Source: JAKFDI01 sp044508835 (GTDB lineage Bacteria; Pseudomonadota; Gammaproteobacteria; Burkholderiales; Burkholderiaceae_C). From it: 64,000 nt of DNA. Shown one piece after another: positions 15,686 to 24,445 of this stretch. The position numbers and the translations under genes are program-made. Every line of letters starts with the position of its first letter. The first letter of the stretch is position 1. The notes under the pieces are model-generated. The model was not told the origin of the DNA. It worked only from the letters and a program-made list of their open reading frames with translations, and did not search any database. The stretch is taken from the NCBI GenBank assembly GCA_044508835.1, contig JBIQHD010000009.1, forward strand, positions 80,761-144,760, written 5' to 3'.

Positions 15686-16966
15686 ATGAAAAAAGGTTTC
15701 TACACCATCATGTCGGCGCAGTTCTTCAGCTCGCTGGCTGACAACGCGCTGCTGGTGGCCGCCATCGAATTGCTCACGACGTCCGACGCCCCGGCCTGGG
15801 CCGTGCCCGCGCTGTCGCCGATGTTCGCGCTCTTCTACGTGCTGCTCGCGCCCTTCGTGGGCGCCTTCGCCGACGCCGTGCCCAAGGGGCACGTGATGTT
15901 CGTCTCCAACCTCATCAAGGTGGGCGGCTGCCTGCTGATGCTGTTCGGCGGCCACCCGCTGCTGGCCTACGCCATCGTGGGCCTGGGCGCGGCGGCCTAC
16001 TCGCCGGCCAAGTACGGCATCCTCACCGAGTTGCTGCCGAGCTCGCAACTGGTCAAGGCCAACGGCTGGATCGAGGGCCTGACCATCGCCTCCATCATCC
16101 TCGGCATCCTGCTGGGCGGGCTGCTGGTGGGGCCGGCCTCCGGCGCCATGCTGTGGGCCTTCGACCTGCCGCGCTTCCACACCGGCATCGCCACGCCGGC
16201 CGAGGCCGCCATCGCCTCGATGGTGCTGCTGTACGCCATCGCCGCGGTCATCAACCTGCGCATCCCGCGCACCGATGCGCCGCTGCAGCCGCTCACGCTC
16301 AACGCCGTGACGCTGGTGCGCGACTTCTCCAACTGCAACGCGCGGCTGTGGGGCGACAAGCTCGGCCAGATCTCGCTGGCGACCACCACGCTGTTCTGGG
16401 GCGTGTCGGGCAACCTGCGGGTGATCGTCTTCGCCTGGGCGGCGGTGGCCCTCGGCTACAGCACCACGCAGGCGTCCACGCTGGTGGGCGTGGTGGCCAT
16501 CGGCACGGCGATGGGCGCGGTGGCGGCGTCCCTGCGCATGAAGCTCGACCGGGCCACCGCCGTCATCCCCCACGGCATCGCGATGGGCGTGCTCGTGATC
16601 TGCCTGAACTTCATCGACAGCGTGTGGGTGGCCGTGCCCTTTCTCGTCGTGCTGGGCGCCATCGGCGGCTACCTGGTGGTGCCGATGAACGCGCTGCTGC
16701 AGCACCGCGGCCACAACCTGATGGGCGCCGGCCGCTCGATCGCGGTGCAGAACTTCAACGAGCAGGCCTGCATCCTCGGCCTGGGCGCGGCCTACACCGG
16801 CATGACCCGGCTCGGCTTCTCGGCCTTCACCGCCATCGCCGTCTTCGGGCTGCTGGTGGCCGGCACGATGTGGCTGATCCGCCGCTGGCACCGCAGCAAC
16901 TGCGTGAACCACCGCGACGAGGTGGAACACCTGCTCGCCCTCGCACGCACGGACAAACACCACTGA
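15686..16966 (+). CDS. lplT: Lysophospholipid transporter LplT
   Basis: 426 residues, about 12 transmembrane helices, major facilitator superfamily. LplT flips lysophospholipids into the inner membrane for re-acylation; in E. coli its partner is Aas, which is not adjacent here. The N-terminus MKKGFYTIMSAQFFSSLADNALLVAAI and the following LFYVLLAPFVGAFADAVPKG are the typical LplT opening. Motifs SPAKYGILTELLP and LVGVVAIGTAMGAV match. It is convergent with nothing and is followed 30 bases later by a DMT permease on the same strand. Confidence 0.94.
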   Translation: MKKGFYTIMSAQFFSSLADNALLVAAIELLTTSDAPAWAVPALSPMFALFYVLLAPFVGAFADAVPKGHVMFVSNLIKVGGCLLMLFGGHPLLAYAIVGLGAAAYSPAKYGILTELLPSSQLVKANGWIEGLTIASIILGILLGGLLVGPASGAMLWAFDLPRFHTGIATPAEAAIASMVLLYAIAAVINLRIPRTDAPLQPLTLNAVTLVRDFSNCNARLWGDKLGQISLATTTLFWGVSGNLRVIVFAWAAVALGYSTTQASTLVGVVAIGTAMGAVAASLRMKLDRATAVIPHGIAMGVLVICLNFIDSVWVAVPFLVVLGAIGGYLVVPMNALLQHRGHNLMGAGRSIAVQNFNEQACILGLGAAYTGMTRLGFSAFTAIAVFGLLVAGTMWLIRRWHRSNCVNHRDEVEHLLALARTDKHH

Positions 16967-16996
16967 GTGCGCGCCCGGCGCGGCGAGAATCGCGCC

Positions 16997-17914
16997 GTGC
17001 CTCGACCCCCCGCCCCTTCGCCGGCCGCGCTGCTGCCGGTCCTCGCCCTCCTCTTCAACGCCTTCGTCTGGGGCAGCTCGTGGTGGCCGTTCCGCGCGCT
17101 GCAGGCGCGCGGCGTGCATCCGCTGTGGGCCAACGTCATCGTCTTCACGGTGGCGGTGCTGGCGATCGGGCTGCTGCGCCCGCGCGCCTTCGGCGTGGTG
17201 GCGCGCGCGCCGGCGCTGTGGCTGCTGGCCCTGGCCGCCGGCGCCACCAACGCCGCCTTCAACTGGGGCATCGTCATCGGCGACGTGATGCGCGTGGTGC
17301 TGCTGTTCTACCTGATGCCGCTGTGGACGGTGCTGCTCGCGCGCTGGCTGCTGCACGAGCCGGTCACGCGCGCGGCCGCGCTGCGCGTGCTGCTGGGCGT
17401 CGCCGGCGCCGCCATCGTGCTGTGGCCGGACGGCGCGGCCACGGGCTGGGCGGCGCTGCCCCTGCCGCGCTCGGGCGCCGACGTGCTGGCCCTCGTGGGC
17501 GGCATGACCTTCGCGCTCAACAACGTGCTGCTGCGCCGCGAGGCCGCGCAGCCGGAGGAGGCGCGCGCGATGGCGATGTTCGTCGGCGGCGCGCTGGTGG
17601 CCGGCGTGCTGGCCGCCGCGCTGGCGGCCGGCTCGCGCGTCGCCTGGCCGCCGCCGGCGGCCGCGGGCTGGGTGCTGATCGTGCTCGCCCTCGCGGCCGC
17701 CTTCCTGTTCAGCAACATGGCGCTGCAGTTCGGCGCCGCGCGGCTGCCGGCCAACGTCACCTCGGTGGTGCTGCTGAGCGAGGTGCTGTTCGCCTCGGCC
17801 ACCTCGGTGCTGTGGGGCGGCGGGCGGCTGACGGCGGCGCTGCTCGCCGGCGGCGGGCTGATCGTGGCGGCGGCGCTGCTGTCGGCGCGCGCACGCACGC
17901 CTGCGCCGGCGTAG
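16997..17914 (+). CDS. EamA/DMT-superfamily permease
   Basis: 305 residues with ten predicted transmembrane helices in two EamA halves (LFNAFVWGSSWWPFRALQ and the second starting near GGMTFALNNVLLRREA). The family exports metabolites or drugs; the substrate here cannot be inferred. I start at the GTG at 16997 (VPRPPAPSPAA); an upstream GTG at 16967 abuts the lplT stop and would add ten residues. Two bases of coding gap and the same strand suggest co-transcription with lplT, but the functions need not be linked. Confidence 0.88.
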   Translation: MPRPPAPSPAALLPVLALLFNAFVWGSSWWPFRALQARGVHPLWANVIVFTVAVLAIGLLRPRAFGVVARAPALWLLALAAGATNAAFNWGIVIGDVMRVVLLFYLMPLWTVLLARWLLHEPVTRAAALRVLLGVAGAAIVLWPDGAATGWAALPLPRSGADVLALVGGMTFALNNVLLRREAAQPEEARAMAMFVGGALVAGVLAAALAAGSRVAWPPPAAAGWVLIVLALAAAFLFSNMALQFGAARLPANVTSVVLLSEVLFASATSVLWGGGRLTAALLAGGGLIVAAALLSARARTPAPA

Positions 17915-17947
17915 CCCTACGATGGCCCCACTTGCGGAGGCATCGCC

Positions 17948-18448
17948 ATGACCCAGACCGTGTACGACTTCGAGGCCGTCTCCATCGACGACCGGCCCGT
18001 CGCCCTGTCGGCGCACCGCGGCCAAGTGCTGCTGATCGTCAACACGGCCAGCGCCTGCGGCTTCACGCCGCAGTTCGCCGGGCTGGAGGCGCTGTGGCAG
18101 GCCTACCGCGGGCGCGGCCTCGCCGTCGTCGGCTTCCCGAGCAACGAGTTCGGCCGGCAGGACCCGGGCAGCAACGAGGAGATCGCGTCGTTCTGCCAGC
18201 GCAACTACGGCGTGAGCTTCCCGATGATGGCCAAGGTCGAGGTCAACGGCAACGGCGCGCACCCGCTGTGGCGGTGGCTGGAGGCCGAGGCGCCGGGGAT
18301 CTTCGGCAGCCGCGCCATCAAGTGGAACTTCACCAAGTTCCTCGTCGGCCGCGACGGCCGGGTGCGCCGCCGCTACGCGCCCAGCGACACGCCGCAGTCG
18401 CTCAAGGCCGACATCGAGGCCGCGCTCGCCGAAGAGGCCGCCGGATAA
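17948..18448 (+). CDS. Glutathione peroxidase family protein
   Basis: 166 residues. The peroxidatic cysteine is Cys37 in NTASACGFTPQ, followed by the GPx signature FPSNEFGRQDPGSNEEI and the WNFTKFLVGRDG motif with the conserved Trp and Asn. The family reduces H2O2 and organic peroxides, usually with thioredoxin or glutathione. It is of the cysteine (not selenocysteine) type and of normal length for BtuE/GpxA. It lies just upstream of the aromatic aminotransferase gene, with a possible promoter between. Confidence 0.94.
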   Translation: MTQTVYDFEAVSIDDRPVALSAHRGQVLLIVNTASACGFTPQFAGLEALWQAYRGRGLAVVGFPSNEFGRQDPGSNEEIASFCQRNYGVSFPMMAKVEVNGNGAHPLWRWLEAEAPGIFGSRAIKWNFTKFLVGRDGRVRRRYAPSDTPQSLKADIEAALAEEAAG

Positions 18449-18473
18449 TCGCGGCTTCCCCGCAGGAGCCTCC

Positions 18474-19670
18474 ATGTTCGAACACGTCGACGCCTACCCG
18501 GGCGACCCCATCCTCACCCTCAACGAAGCCTTCGGCCACGACCCGCGGCCGCACAAGATCAACCTGTCGATCGGCATCTACTTCGACGACGACGGCCGCC
18601 TGCCGGTGATGCGCGCCGTGCGCGAGGCCGAGGCCGCGATGCTGCAGGCGATCGGCCCGCGCCCCTACCTGCCGATGGAAGGCGCGCCCGACTACCGCCA
18701 GGCGGTGCAGCACCTGCTGTTCGGCGCGCAGCACGAGGCGGTGCGCAGCGGGCGCATCGCCACCATCCAGACGCTGGGCGGCTCGGGCGGGCTGAAGGTC
18801 GGCGGCGACTTCCTGAAGCGCTACTTCCCCGGCAGCAGCGTGTGGGTGAGCGACCCGACCTGGGACAACCACCGCGCGATGTTCGAGGGCGCCGGCTTCG
18901 CGGTGCACACCTACCCGTACTACGACGCCGCGAGCGGCGGCCTGCGCTTCGCCGAGATGCTGGACGCCCTGCGCGCCCTGCCCGAGCAGAGCATCGTGCT
19001 GCTGCACGCCTGCTGCCACAACCCGACGGGCGTGGACCTGAGCGCGGCGCAATGGCGCGAGCTGATCCCGGTCATCCAGGCGCGCCGGCTCATTCCCTAC
19101 CTCGACATCGCCTACCAGGGCTTCGGCGACGGCATCGACGAGGACGCCTTCGCCGTGCGCGCGCTCGCCGACGCGGGCGTGAGCTTCTTCTGCGCCAGCT
19201 CCTTCTCCAAGAGCTTCTCGCTCTACGGCGAGCGCTGCGGCGCTTTGAGCGTGGTGTGCCCCGACGCGGCGCAGGCCGAGCTGGTGCTCGGCCAGATGCG
19301 CGCCACCATCCGCCGCAACTACAGCAGCCCGCCGACGCACGGCGGCCGGATCGTCGCGCGCGTGCTCGGCACGCCGGCGCTGCGGGCGCAGTGGGCGGGC
19401 GAGCTCGACGCCATGCGCGCGCGCATCCACGCCATGCGCCAGACGCTGCACGCCGTGCTCTCGGCCCGGCTGCCGGGGCGCGACTTCGGCTACTTCGTCA
19501 AGCAGCGCGGCATGTTCAGCTACACCGGCCTGTCCGCCGAGCAGGTGGACCGCCTGCGCGAGGAGCACGCGGTGTACCTCGTGCGCTCGGGGCGCATGTG
19601 CGTGGCGGGGCTCAACTCGTCCAACGTCGAGGCCACGGCCATCGCCCTGGCGGCCGTGCTGGGTCAATAG
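18474..19670 (+). CDS. tyrB: Aromatic amino acid / aspartate aminotransferase
   Basis: 398 residues, fold-type I PLP enzyme (class I, AAT family). It transfers the amino group between aspartate/glutamate and aromatic or branched keto acids. The start MFEHVDAYPGDPILTLNEAFGHDPRPHKINLSIGIY is typical. Lys246 in SSFSKSFSLYGERCG forms the PLP Schiff base. HACCHNPTGVD and the C-terminal GMFSYTGLSAEQV are conserved. Homologues are often named tyrB; aspartate aminotransferase activity cannot be excluded. Its end overlaps the convergent gspB gene by 7 bases. Confidence 0.92.
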   Translation: MFEHVDAYPGDPILTLNEAFGHDPRPHKINLSIGIYFDDDGRLPVMRAVREAEAAMLQAIGPRPYLPMEGAPDYRQAVQHLLFGAQHEAVRSGRIATIQTLGGSGGLKVGGDFLKRYFPGSSVWVSDPTWDNHRAMFEGAGFAVHTYPYYDAASGGLRFAEMLDALRALPEQSIVLLHACCHNPTGVDLSAAQWRELIPVIQARRLIPYLDIAYQGFGDGIDEDAFAVRALADAGVSFFCASSFSKSFSLYGERCGALSVVCPDAAQAELVLGQMRATIRRNYSSPPTHGGRIVARVLGTPALRAQWAGELDAMRARIHAMRQTLHAVLSARLPGRDFGYFVKQRGMFSYTGLSAEQVDRLREEHAVYLVRSGRMCVAGLNSSNVEATAIALAAVLGQ

Positions 19671-20305
19671 TCGATGCGGTAGCGGTACGCCTTGAAGCGG
19701 AGCACCGCCGAGCGCAGCTGGATCTGCTCCAGCGTCAGGTCCTTCGCCACCTCGGCGTTCTCGCGGAACAGCTGGCCGTCGAGGATGAGGTAGCGGCTCG
19801 CCGGGTCCTTCGAGTAGACCGAGCCGCCCACCTTCAGCGGCGGCAGCTGGCTGCGGATGTGCGGCGGCAGGTCGGCCTGCTTCACGACGGGCGCCTCGAG
19901 CGCCGGCGCGGCGGCCGCCTTCGGCGGCTCGGCCTCGCGCTTGGCCGGCCGGCGTGCGGGCGAAGGCGGCGGGGCCGCGTCGCGCACGGGCGCTTCGGCG
20001 GCGGGCGCCGGGACGGGCGCGGGAACGGGGGCAGGGACAGGGGCGGGCGCCGGCTCGATGGCCTGCGGCACCGGCGGCGCGGCGGCCACGGCCACGCGCG
20101 CCGGCGCGGTGTGCAGCAGCTGCCACGCGAGCACGCCGACGAGCACCAGCAGGCCGGCGAGCGCCACCCAGGCCAGCGGCAGGCGGCGCGGCGCGTGGCC
20201 GGGGACGCCGGCCGCGGCCGGCACGGGCTGCGCATGCACGCCGGGCACCGCGCCGCGCGAGCGCTCCGCATCGGCGCGCCGCAGCGCATCGAGGATGTAG
20301 GACAT
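19664..20305 (-). CDS. gspB: Type II secretion accessory protein GspB
   Basis: 213 residues. GspB (ExeB) works with GspA in localising or assembling the type II secretion secretin in the outer membrane. It opens MSYILDALRRADAERSRG, the characteristic N-terminus, has one transmembrane helix (about 43-63: PLAWVALAGLLVLVGVLAWQLL), a long Pro/Ala linker, and a C-terminal PulC-like domain (LPPLKVGGSVYSKDPASRYLILDG). It is directly downstream of gspA (stop overlap region at 20305-20308) and the other gsp genes are not in this window. Confidence 0.93.
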   Translation of the reverse strand: MSYILDALRRADAERSRGAVPGVHAQPVPAAAGVPGHAPRRLPLAWVALAGLLVLVGVLAWQLLHTAPARVAVAAAPPVPQAIEPAPAPVPAPVPAPVPAPAAEAPVRDAAPPPSPARRPAKREAEPPKAAAAPALEAPVVKQADLPPHIRSQLPPLKVGGSVYSKDPASRYLILDGQLFRENAEVAKDLTLEQIQLRSAVLRFKAYRYRIDY

Positions 20306-20307
20306 GG

Positions 20308-21924
20308 CTATCTCGCCCGCAGCAGGCGCGGCTCGTCGATGCCGCTGGCCCGGTTGAGCTGCATGAAGGTGGTGGGACCGGCGAGCCCGTCGGGCTTCAG
20401 CCCGTGGGCGACCTGGAAGGCGTAGACGCGGGACTTCAGCGCCTCGTCCACGCGGTGCGGCCCCGGCGCGGGCGCGCGGCCGTCGAGCGCGGCCAGCCGC
20501 TCGGCGAGCCAGTCGACGGCCGGCCCCGACTGGCCGTCGAGCAGCGTCTTCACGTAGCCCGGCGGGGCGCGCCAGAAGGTGGCGAAGTCGCCGCGCCAGG
20601 CCTTGGCGAGCACGGTCAGCGGCACGGTGCTCGCCGTCTCGCCGATGCGCAGGGTCGCCGCGTCCTCGCCCAGGCCGACGAGCAGCGCATAGGCCGGCGC
20701 CTCCCGGCCCGCGCCGCCGTGCAGCGTCAGCAGGCCGGGCCGGTCGAGCGTGCGCAGCAGCGCCAGGCTGCTGCCGGCGCTGCGAAAGCACTGCAGCTGC
20801 CGGCGCTGCGCCGCCTCGCAGGCGTCGCCGCCGTCGAGCGCGAGCTGCCAGGCGCCGGCCAGCGCGCGCCATGCGGCGTCTTCGTCGGCGATGAGCGCGT
20901 CGAAGCCGCTCGCGGGATCGAAGGCCGCGGGCGCCGCCGCGAGCTTGGCCGCTTCCGGCGCCGACGCACCGGCGGCCGCGGGCGCCTCCTGCGCGGGGCG
21001 CCGCCACGGCCCGCTGCCGAGCGTCGCCGCGCCGGCCAGCACGGCGGCCCCGGCCGCGCCCGCCAGCGCCCAGCGCCGCACGCGACGAAGCGGCGGGCGG
21101 CGCGGGCCGTCGAACACCTCGCGCGCGGCCTGGGCGACGATCTTGTCGTCCACCGCCGTGCGGCCCGAGGCGTAGGCGCCCAGCAGCGCACGGTCGCACA
21201 GCAGGTTGATGCGCCGCGGCACGCCGCCGGCCAGCGCATGCACGCGGCGCAGCGCACGCCGGTCGAAGGGCAGCGGCCCGGCGAGCCCCGCCACCTCCAG
21301 CCGGTGGCGCACGTACTGCGCCGTCTCGGCCTCGGACAGCGCCTCCAGGTGGCAGCGTGCGATCACCCGCTGCGCGAGCTGCTCCAGCCCCGGGCGCGCC
21401 AGCATCTCGCGCAGCTCGGGCTGGCCGATGAGCACGATCTGCAGCAGCTTGCGCTCGTGGGTCTCGAGGTTGGTGAGCAGGCGCAGCTGCTCCAGCACCT
21501 CGGCCGAGAGGCTCTGCGCCTCGTCGATGATGAGCACGCTGTTCTGGCCGACCGCATGCGTCTTCAGCAGGAAGGCGTTGAGCGCGTCGATGTAGGCCTT
21601 GGCCGTGGCCTCGCCCGGGCCGGCGGCCGGCGGCGGGATGCCGAACTCGTCGCACACCGTCTGCAGCAGCTCGGTGACGGTGAGCTGCGGGTTGAAGATG
21701 TAGGCGACGTTGCAGCGCTTGGGGATCTGCTCCAGGAAGCAGCGGCACACCGTGGTCTTGCCCGCGCCGATGGCGCCGGTCAGCAGCACGAAGCCGCCGC
21801 CGGCGCGCACGCCGTACAGCAGGTGCGCGAGCGCCTCCCGGTGGCGCTCGCTCATGAAGAGGTAGCGCGGGTCGGGCGCGATGGAGAAAGGCTCGCGCGC
21901 GAGGCCGAAGAAGCGCAGGTACAT
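20308..21924 (-). CDS. gspA: Type II secretion ATPase GspA
   Basis: 538 residues. GspA (ExeA) is an AAA ATPase with a periplasmic C-terminal part that binds peptidoglycan and helps build the secretin pore. Walker A is GAIGAGKTTVCR, then LLIIDEAQSLSAEVLEQLRLL (Walker B and sensor region), then a transmembrane helix around WALAGAAGAAVLAG. The C-terminus DGLAGPTTFMQLNRAS is a peptidoglycan-binding-domain-like tail. Start and length are normal. It is transcribed with gspB, two bases downstream. Confidence 0.93.
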   Translation of the reverse strand: MYLRFFGLAREPFSIAPDPRYLFMSERHREALAHLLYGVRAGGGFVLLTGAIGAGKTTVCRCFLEQIPKRCNVAYIFNPQLTVTELLQTVCDEFGIPPPAAGPGEATAKAYIDALNAFLLKTHAVGQNSVLIIDEAQSLSAEVLEQLRLLTNLETHERKLLQIVLIGQPELREMLARPGLEQLAQRVIARCHLEALSEAETAQYVRHRLEVAGLAGPLPFDRRALRRVHALAGGVPRRINLLCDRALLGAYASGRTAVDDKIVAQAAREVFDGPRRPPLRRVRRWALAGAAGAAVLAGAATLGSGPWRRPAQEAPAAAGASAPEAAKLAAAPAAFDPASGFDALIADEDAAWRALAGAWQLALDGGDACEAAQRRQLQCFRSAGSSLALLRTLDRPGLLTLHGGAGREAPAYALLVGLGEDAATLRIGETASTVPLTVLAKAWRGDFATFWRAPPGYVKTLLDGQSGPAVDWLAERLAALDGRAPAPGPHRVDEALKSRVYAFQVAHGLKPDGLAGPTTFMQLNRASGIDEPRLLRAR

Positions 21925-21954
21925 CGGCGCGAGCTTAGCGGCGCGGCGAGGCCG

Positions 21955-22695
21955 TCAGATGCACCGCCCGCCGTCGATCTCCATCGCCACGCCGGTGATC
22001 ATCGAGGCTTCGTCGCTGCACAGGAAGCAGGCGGCGTTGCCGATGTCCTCGGGCGTGGACAGCCGCCCGAGCGGGATGGTGGCGAGGAAGCGCGCGCGGT
22101 TCTCCGGCGTGTCGCCGCCCATGAAGGTGGCCAGCAGCGGCGTCTCGCCGGCCACGGGGTTGAGCGCAACCACGCGGATGCCGAAGGGCGCGAGCTCCAC
22201 CGCCATCGCGCGCGTGGCGGTGATGACCCAGCCCTTGCTGGCGTTGTACCAGGCGAGTTTCGGCCGCGGGCTGACGCCGGCGGTGCTGGCGACGTTGAGG
22301 ATGACGCCGCCCTTGCGCGCCTTGAAGCGCGGCACCACCTCGCGCGCGGCGAGGTAGATGGCCTTCATGTTGACGCCGGCGATGCGGTCGAAGTCGTCCT
22401 CGGGCAGCCCTTCCAGCGGCTGCGGCAGGTGCGCCACGCCGGCGTTGTTGACGAGGACGTGCAGGCCGCCGAAGGCGCGCTCGGCCTCGTCGAGCATGGC
22501 CTTGGCGTCGGCGGCGCGGCTCACGTCGGCCACCACGTGGCGCGCGCCGGTGGCCTCGGCCACGCGCTTCGCGTTGGCCTCGTCGCGGTCGGCGATCAGC
22601 ACCTTCGCGCCCTCGGCGACGAACTTCCTCACGATGCCCTCGCCGAAGCCCGAGCCGCCGCCGGTGACCACGGCCACCTTGTCCTTCAGTCGCAT
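21955..22695 (-). CDS. Short-chain dehydrogenase/reductase
   Basis: 246 residues, classical SDR. Rossmann motif TGGGSGFGEGI (TGxxxGxG), NNAGVA, and the catalytic Ser-Tyr-Lys in ASTAG and WYNASKG are present. The NAD(P)+-dependent substrate is unknown. I start at the ATG at 22695, with an AGGAGA site just upstream; a longer frame starting at 22833 has no coding character. It lies immediately downstream of the aldehyde dehydrogenase, and the pair probably oxidises an alcohol and then its aldehyde. Confidence 0.92.
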   Translation of the reverse strand: MRLKDKVAVVTGGGSGFGEGIVRKFVAEGAKVLIADRDEANAKRVAEATGARHVVADVSRAADAKAMLDEAERAFGGLHVLVNNAGVAHLPQPLEGLPEDDFDRIAGVNMKAIYLAAREVVPRFKARKGGVILNVASTAGVSPRPKLAWYNASKGWVITATRAMAVELAPFGIRVVALNPVAGETPLLATFMGGDTPENRARFLATIPLGRLSTPEDIGNAACFLCSDEASMITGVAMEIDGGRCI

Positions 22696-22717
22696 GTCCG
22701 TCTCCTGTCGTGTTCGA

Positions 22718-24178
22718 TCAGTCGTGCTGGATGGCCACGGTCTTGAGCGTCGAGAAGCCGTACAGCGCCTCGAAGCCCTTCTCGCGGCCGTGGCCGGAAC
22801 GCTTGACGCCGCCGAAGGGCAGCTCCACCCCACCGCCGGCGCCGTAGTTGTTGACGAACACCTGGCCGCAGCGCAGCGCGTGCGCCAGGCGCAGCTGGCG
22901 GCCGCCGTCGCGCGTCCACACGCCGGCCACCAGGCCGAAGTCGGTGCCGTTGGCCAGCGCCACGGCCTCGGCCTCGCCGTCGAAGGGCGTGAGCACCTGC
23001 ACCGGGCCGAAGATCTCCCGCTGCGCGAGCGCGTGGTCGGCGGGCACGGCGTCGAGCAGGGTCGGCGGCAGGTAGTGGCCGCCCTCGGGCGCGTCGTTCA
23101 CCAGCTGCGCCTGCGCGGCCACCTTCAAGCCGCCGTCGCGGGCCAGCGCGAGGAAACCGCTCACGATGTCGTGCTGCCGCTTCGAGATCAGCGGCCCGAC
23201 GTCGAGGTCGCGCATCGCCGGGCCGACGCGCAGGGCGCGGATGCGCTCGGCCATGCGGTCACGCACGGTGTCGTACACCGCCCGCTCGACCAGGATGCGC
23301 GAGCCGGCCGAGCAGGTCTGGCCCGCGTTCTGGATGCCCGCGTTGACGAGGAAGGGCAGCGCGCGCTCGATGTCGGCATCGGCGAAGACGATCTGCGGGC
23401 TCTTGCCGCCGAGCTCCAGCGTCACCGGCACGGCGTTTCGCGCCGCCGCCGCCTGCACCAGCGCGCCGGTGGCCACCGAGCCGGTGAACGAGACGTGGTC
23501 GATGCCGCGATGCCCCGAGAGCGCCGCGCCGGCCTCCTCGCCCAGCCCCGTGACCACGTTGAGCGCGCCGGGCGGCAGGCCGGCCTCGGTGGCGATGCGG
23601 GCGAAGGCGAGCACGGTGAGGCAGGCCTCCTCGGCGGGCTTGAGCACGCAGGCGTTGCCCATGGCCAGCGCCGCGCCGACGCTGCGCCCGACGATCTGCA
23701 TCGGGTAGTTCCAGGGCACGATGTGGCCCGTCACGCCGTGCGGCTCGCGCAGCGTCATCACCGTGAAGCCGCGCTGGTAGGGCAGCGTCTGGCCGTGCAG
23801 CTTGTCGGCCGCGCCGCCGTAGAACTCAAGGTAGCGCGCGAGCGCCAGCGCGTCGGCGCGGCCCTGCCGGAGCGGCTTGCCCACGTCGAGCGCTTCGAGT
23901 TCGGCCAGCAGGTCGGCCTGCTCGGCGATCTTCCGGCCGATGGCGGCGAGCAGCCGGCCGCGCTCGGTGGCGGTGAGGCGGCCCCATTCGCCGCTGTCGC
24001 GCGCAGTGCGGGCCGCGGCCACGGCGGCGTCGACGTCGGCCGCGCCGCTGCGGGCGATGCGCGCGAGCGGCGTGCCGTCGGAGGGGTTGTCAAGCGGCAG
24101 CGTCTGGCCGGATTCGGCGCCGCGCCAGCGGCCGCCGATGAGCAGCTCGGTGGTGTCGAACGGGATGGTGGATGTCAT
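22718..24178 (-). CDS. NAD-dependent aldehyde dehydrogenase
   Basis: 486 residues of the ALDH superfamily. The catalytic cysteine lies in NAGQTCSAGSRI, the conserved glutamate in ELGGKSPQIVF, and NYPMQIVGRS and EIFGPVQVLTPF are family motifs. It probably oxidises an aldehyde to the acid with NAD+. The start is the ATG at 24178 with a GGAGA site nearby; upstream in-frame sequence is repeat-derived. It is divergent from the ABC transporter genes, suggesting a shared catabolic cluster. Confidence 0.93.
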   Translation of the reverse strand: MTSTIPFDTTELLIGGRWRGAESGQTLPLDNPSDGTPLARIARSGAADVDAAVAAARTARDSGEWGRLTATERGRLLAAIGRKIAEQADLLAELEALDVGKPLRQGRADALALARYLEFYGGAADKLHGQTLPYQRGFTVMTLREPHGVTGHIVPWNYPMQIVGRSVGAALAMGNACVLKPAEEACLTVLAFARIATEAGLPPGALNVVTGLGEEAGAALSGHRGIDHVSFTGSVATGALVQAAAARNAVPVTLELGGKSPQIVFADADIERALPFLVNAGIQNAGQTCSAGSRILVERAVYDTVRDRMAERIRALRVGPAMRDLDVGPLISKRQHDIVSGFLALARDGGLKVAAQAQLVNDAPEGGHYLPPTLLDAVPADHALAQREIFGPVQVLTPFDGEAEAVALANGTDFGLVAGVWTRDGGRQLRLAHALRCGQVFVNNYGAGGGVELPFGGVKRSGHGREKGFEALYGFSTLKTVAIQHD

Positions 24179-24260
24179 GCCTTCGTCTCCAAGGCTCCCC
24201 GGGGTGCCGTCGGTGCGGCGTTTTTGGGCATGATATTGAACAGCGCGCACCTTCCCACGC

Positions 24261-24394
24261 CGTTCGCGCTGAGCTTGTCGAAGCGCCCGATCATCCTGAG
24301 CTTGTCGAAGGGGCTGAGCCTGTCGAAGCACCTCGTGCACCGGCACACGGCTTCGGCAAGCTCAGCCGGCCCTTCGACAAGCTCAGGGCGAACG
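24261..24394. repeat. Cluster of REP-like repeats before the ABC permease gene
   Basis: Five copies of the core CTGAGCYTGTCGAAG (allowing small changes) are clustered here. Three run forward (starting near 24268, 24295, 24313) and two inverted (near 24350 and 24370). The right end CTCAGGGCGAACGG is the reverse complement of the left end CCGTTCGCGCTGAG. A single related copy lies at 41898-41935. These resemble the REP-like repeats widespread in proteobacteria. Confidence 0.85.
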
Positions 24395-24445
24395 GAACGA
24401 GGGAGGAGCGGCGCACGAAGCACAACCCAATCGGGACGCCCCACC

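Noticed and set aside
14405..18475. Open frame of 1356 codons on the minus strand
   Set aside because: Only its C-terminal part (14405-15496) is alr; the rest is antisense to lplT, the DMT permease and the peroxidase and has no domain.
24261..24394. Possible CRISPR array
   Set aside because: Units are inverted as well as direct, spacing is irregular and no cas gene is near; these are REP-like repeats.
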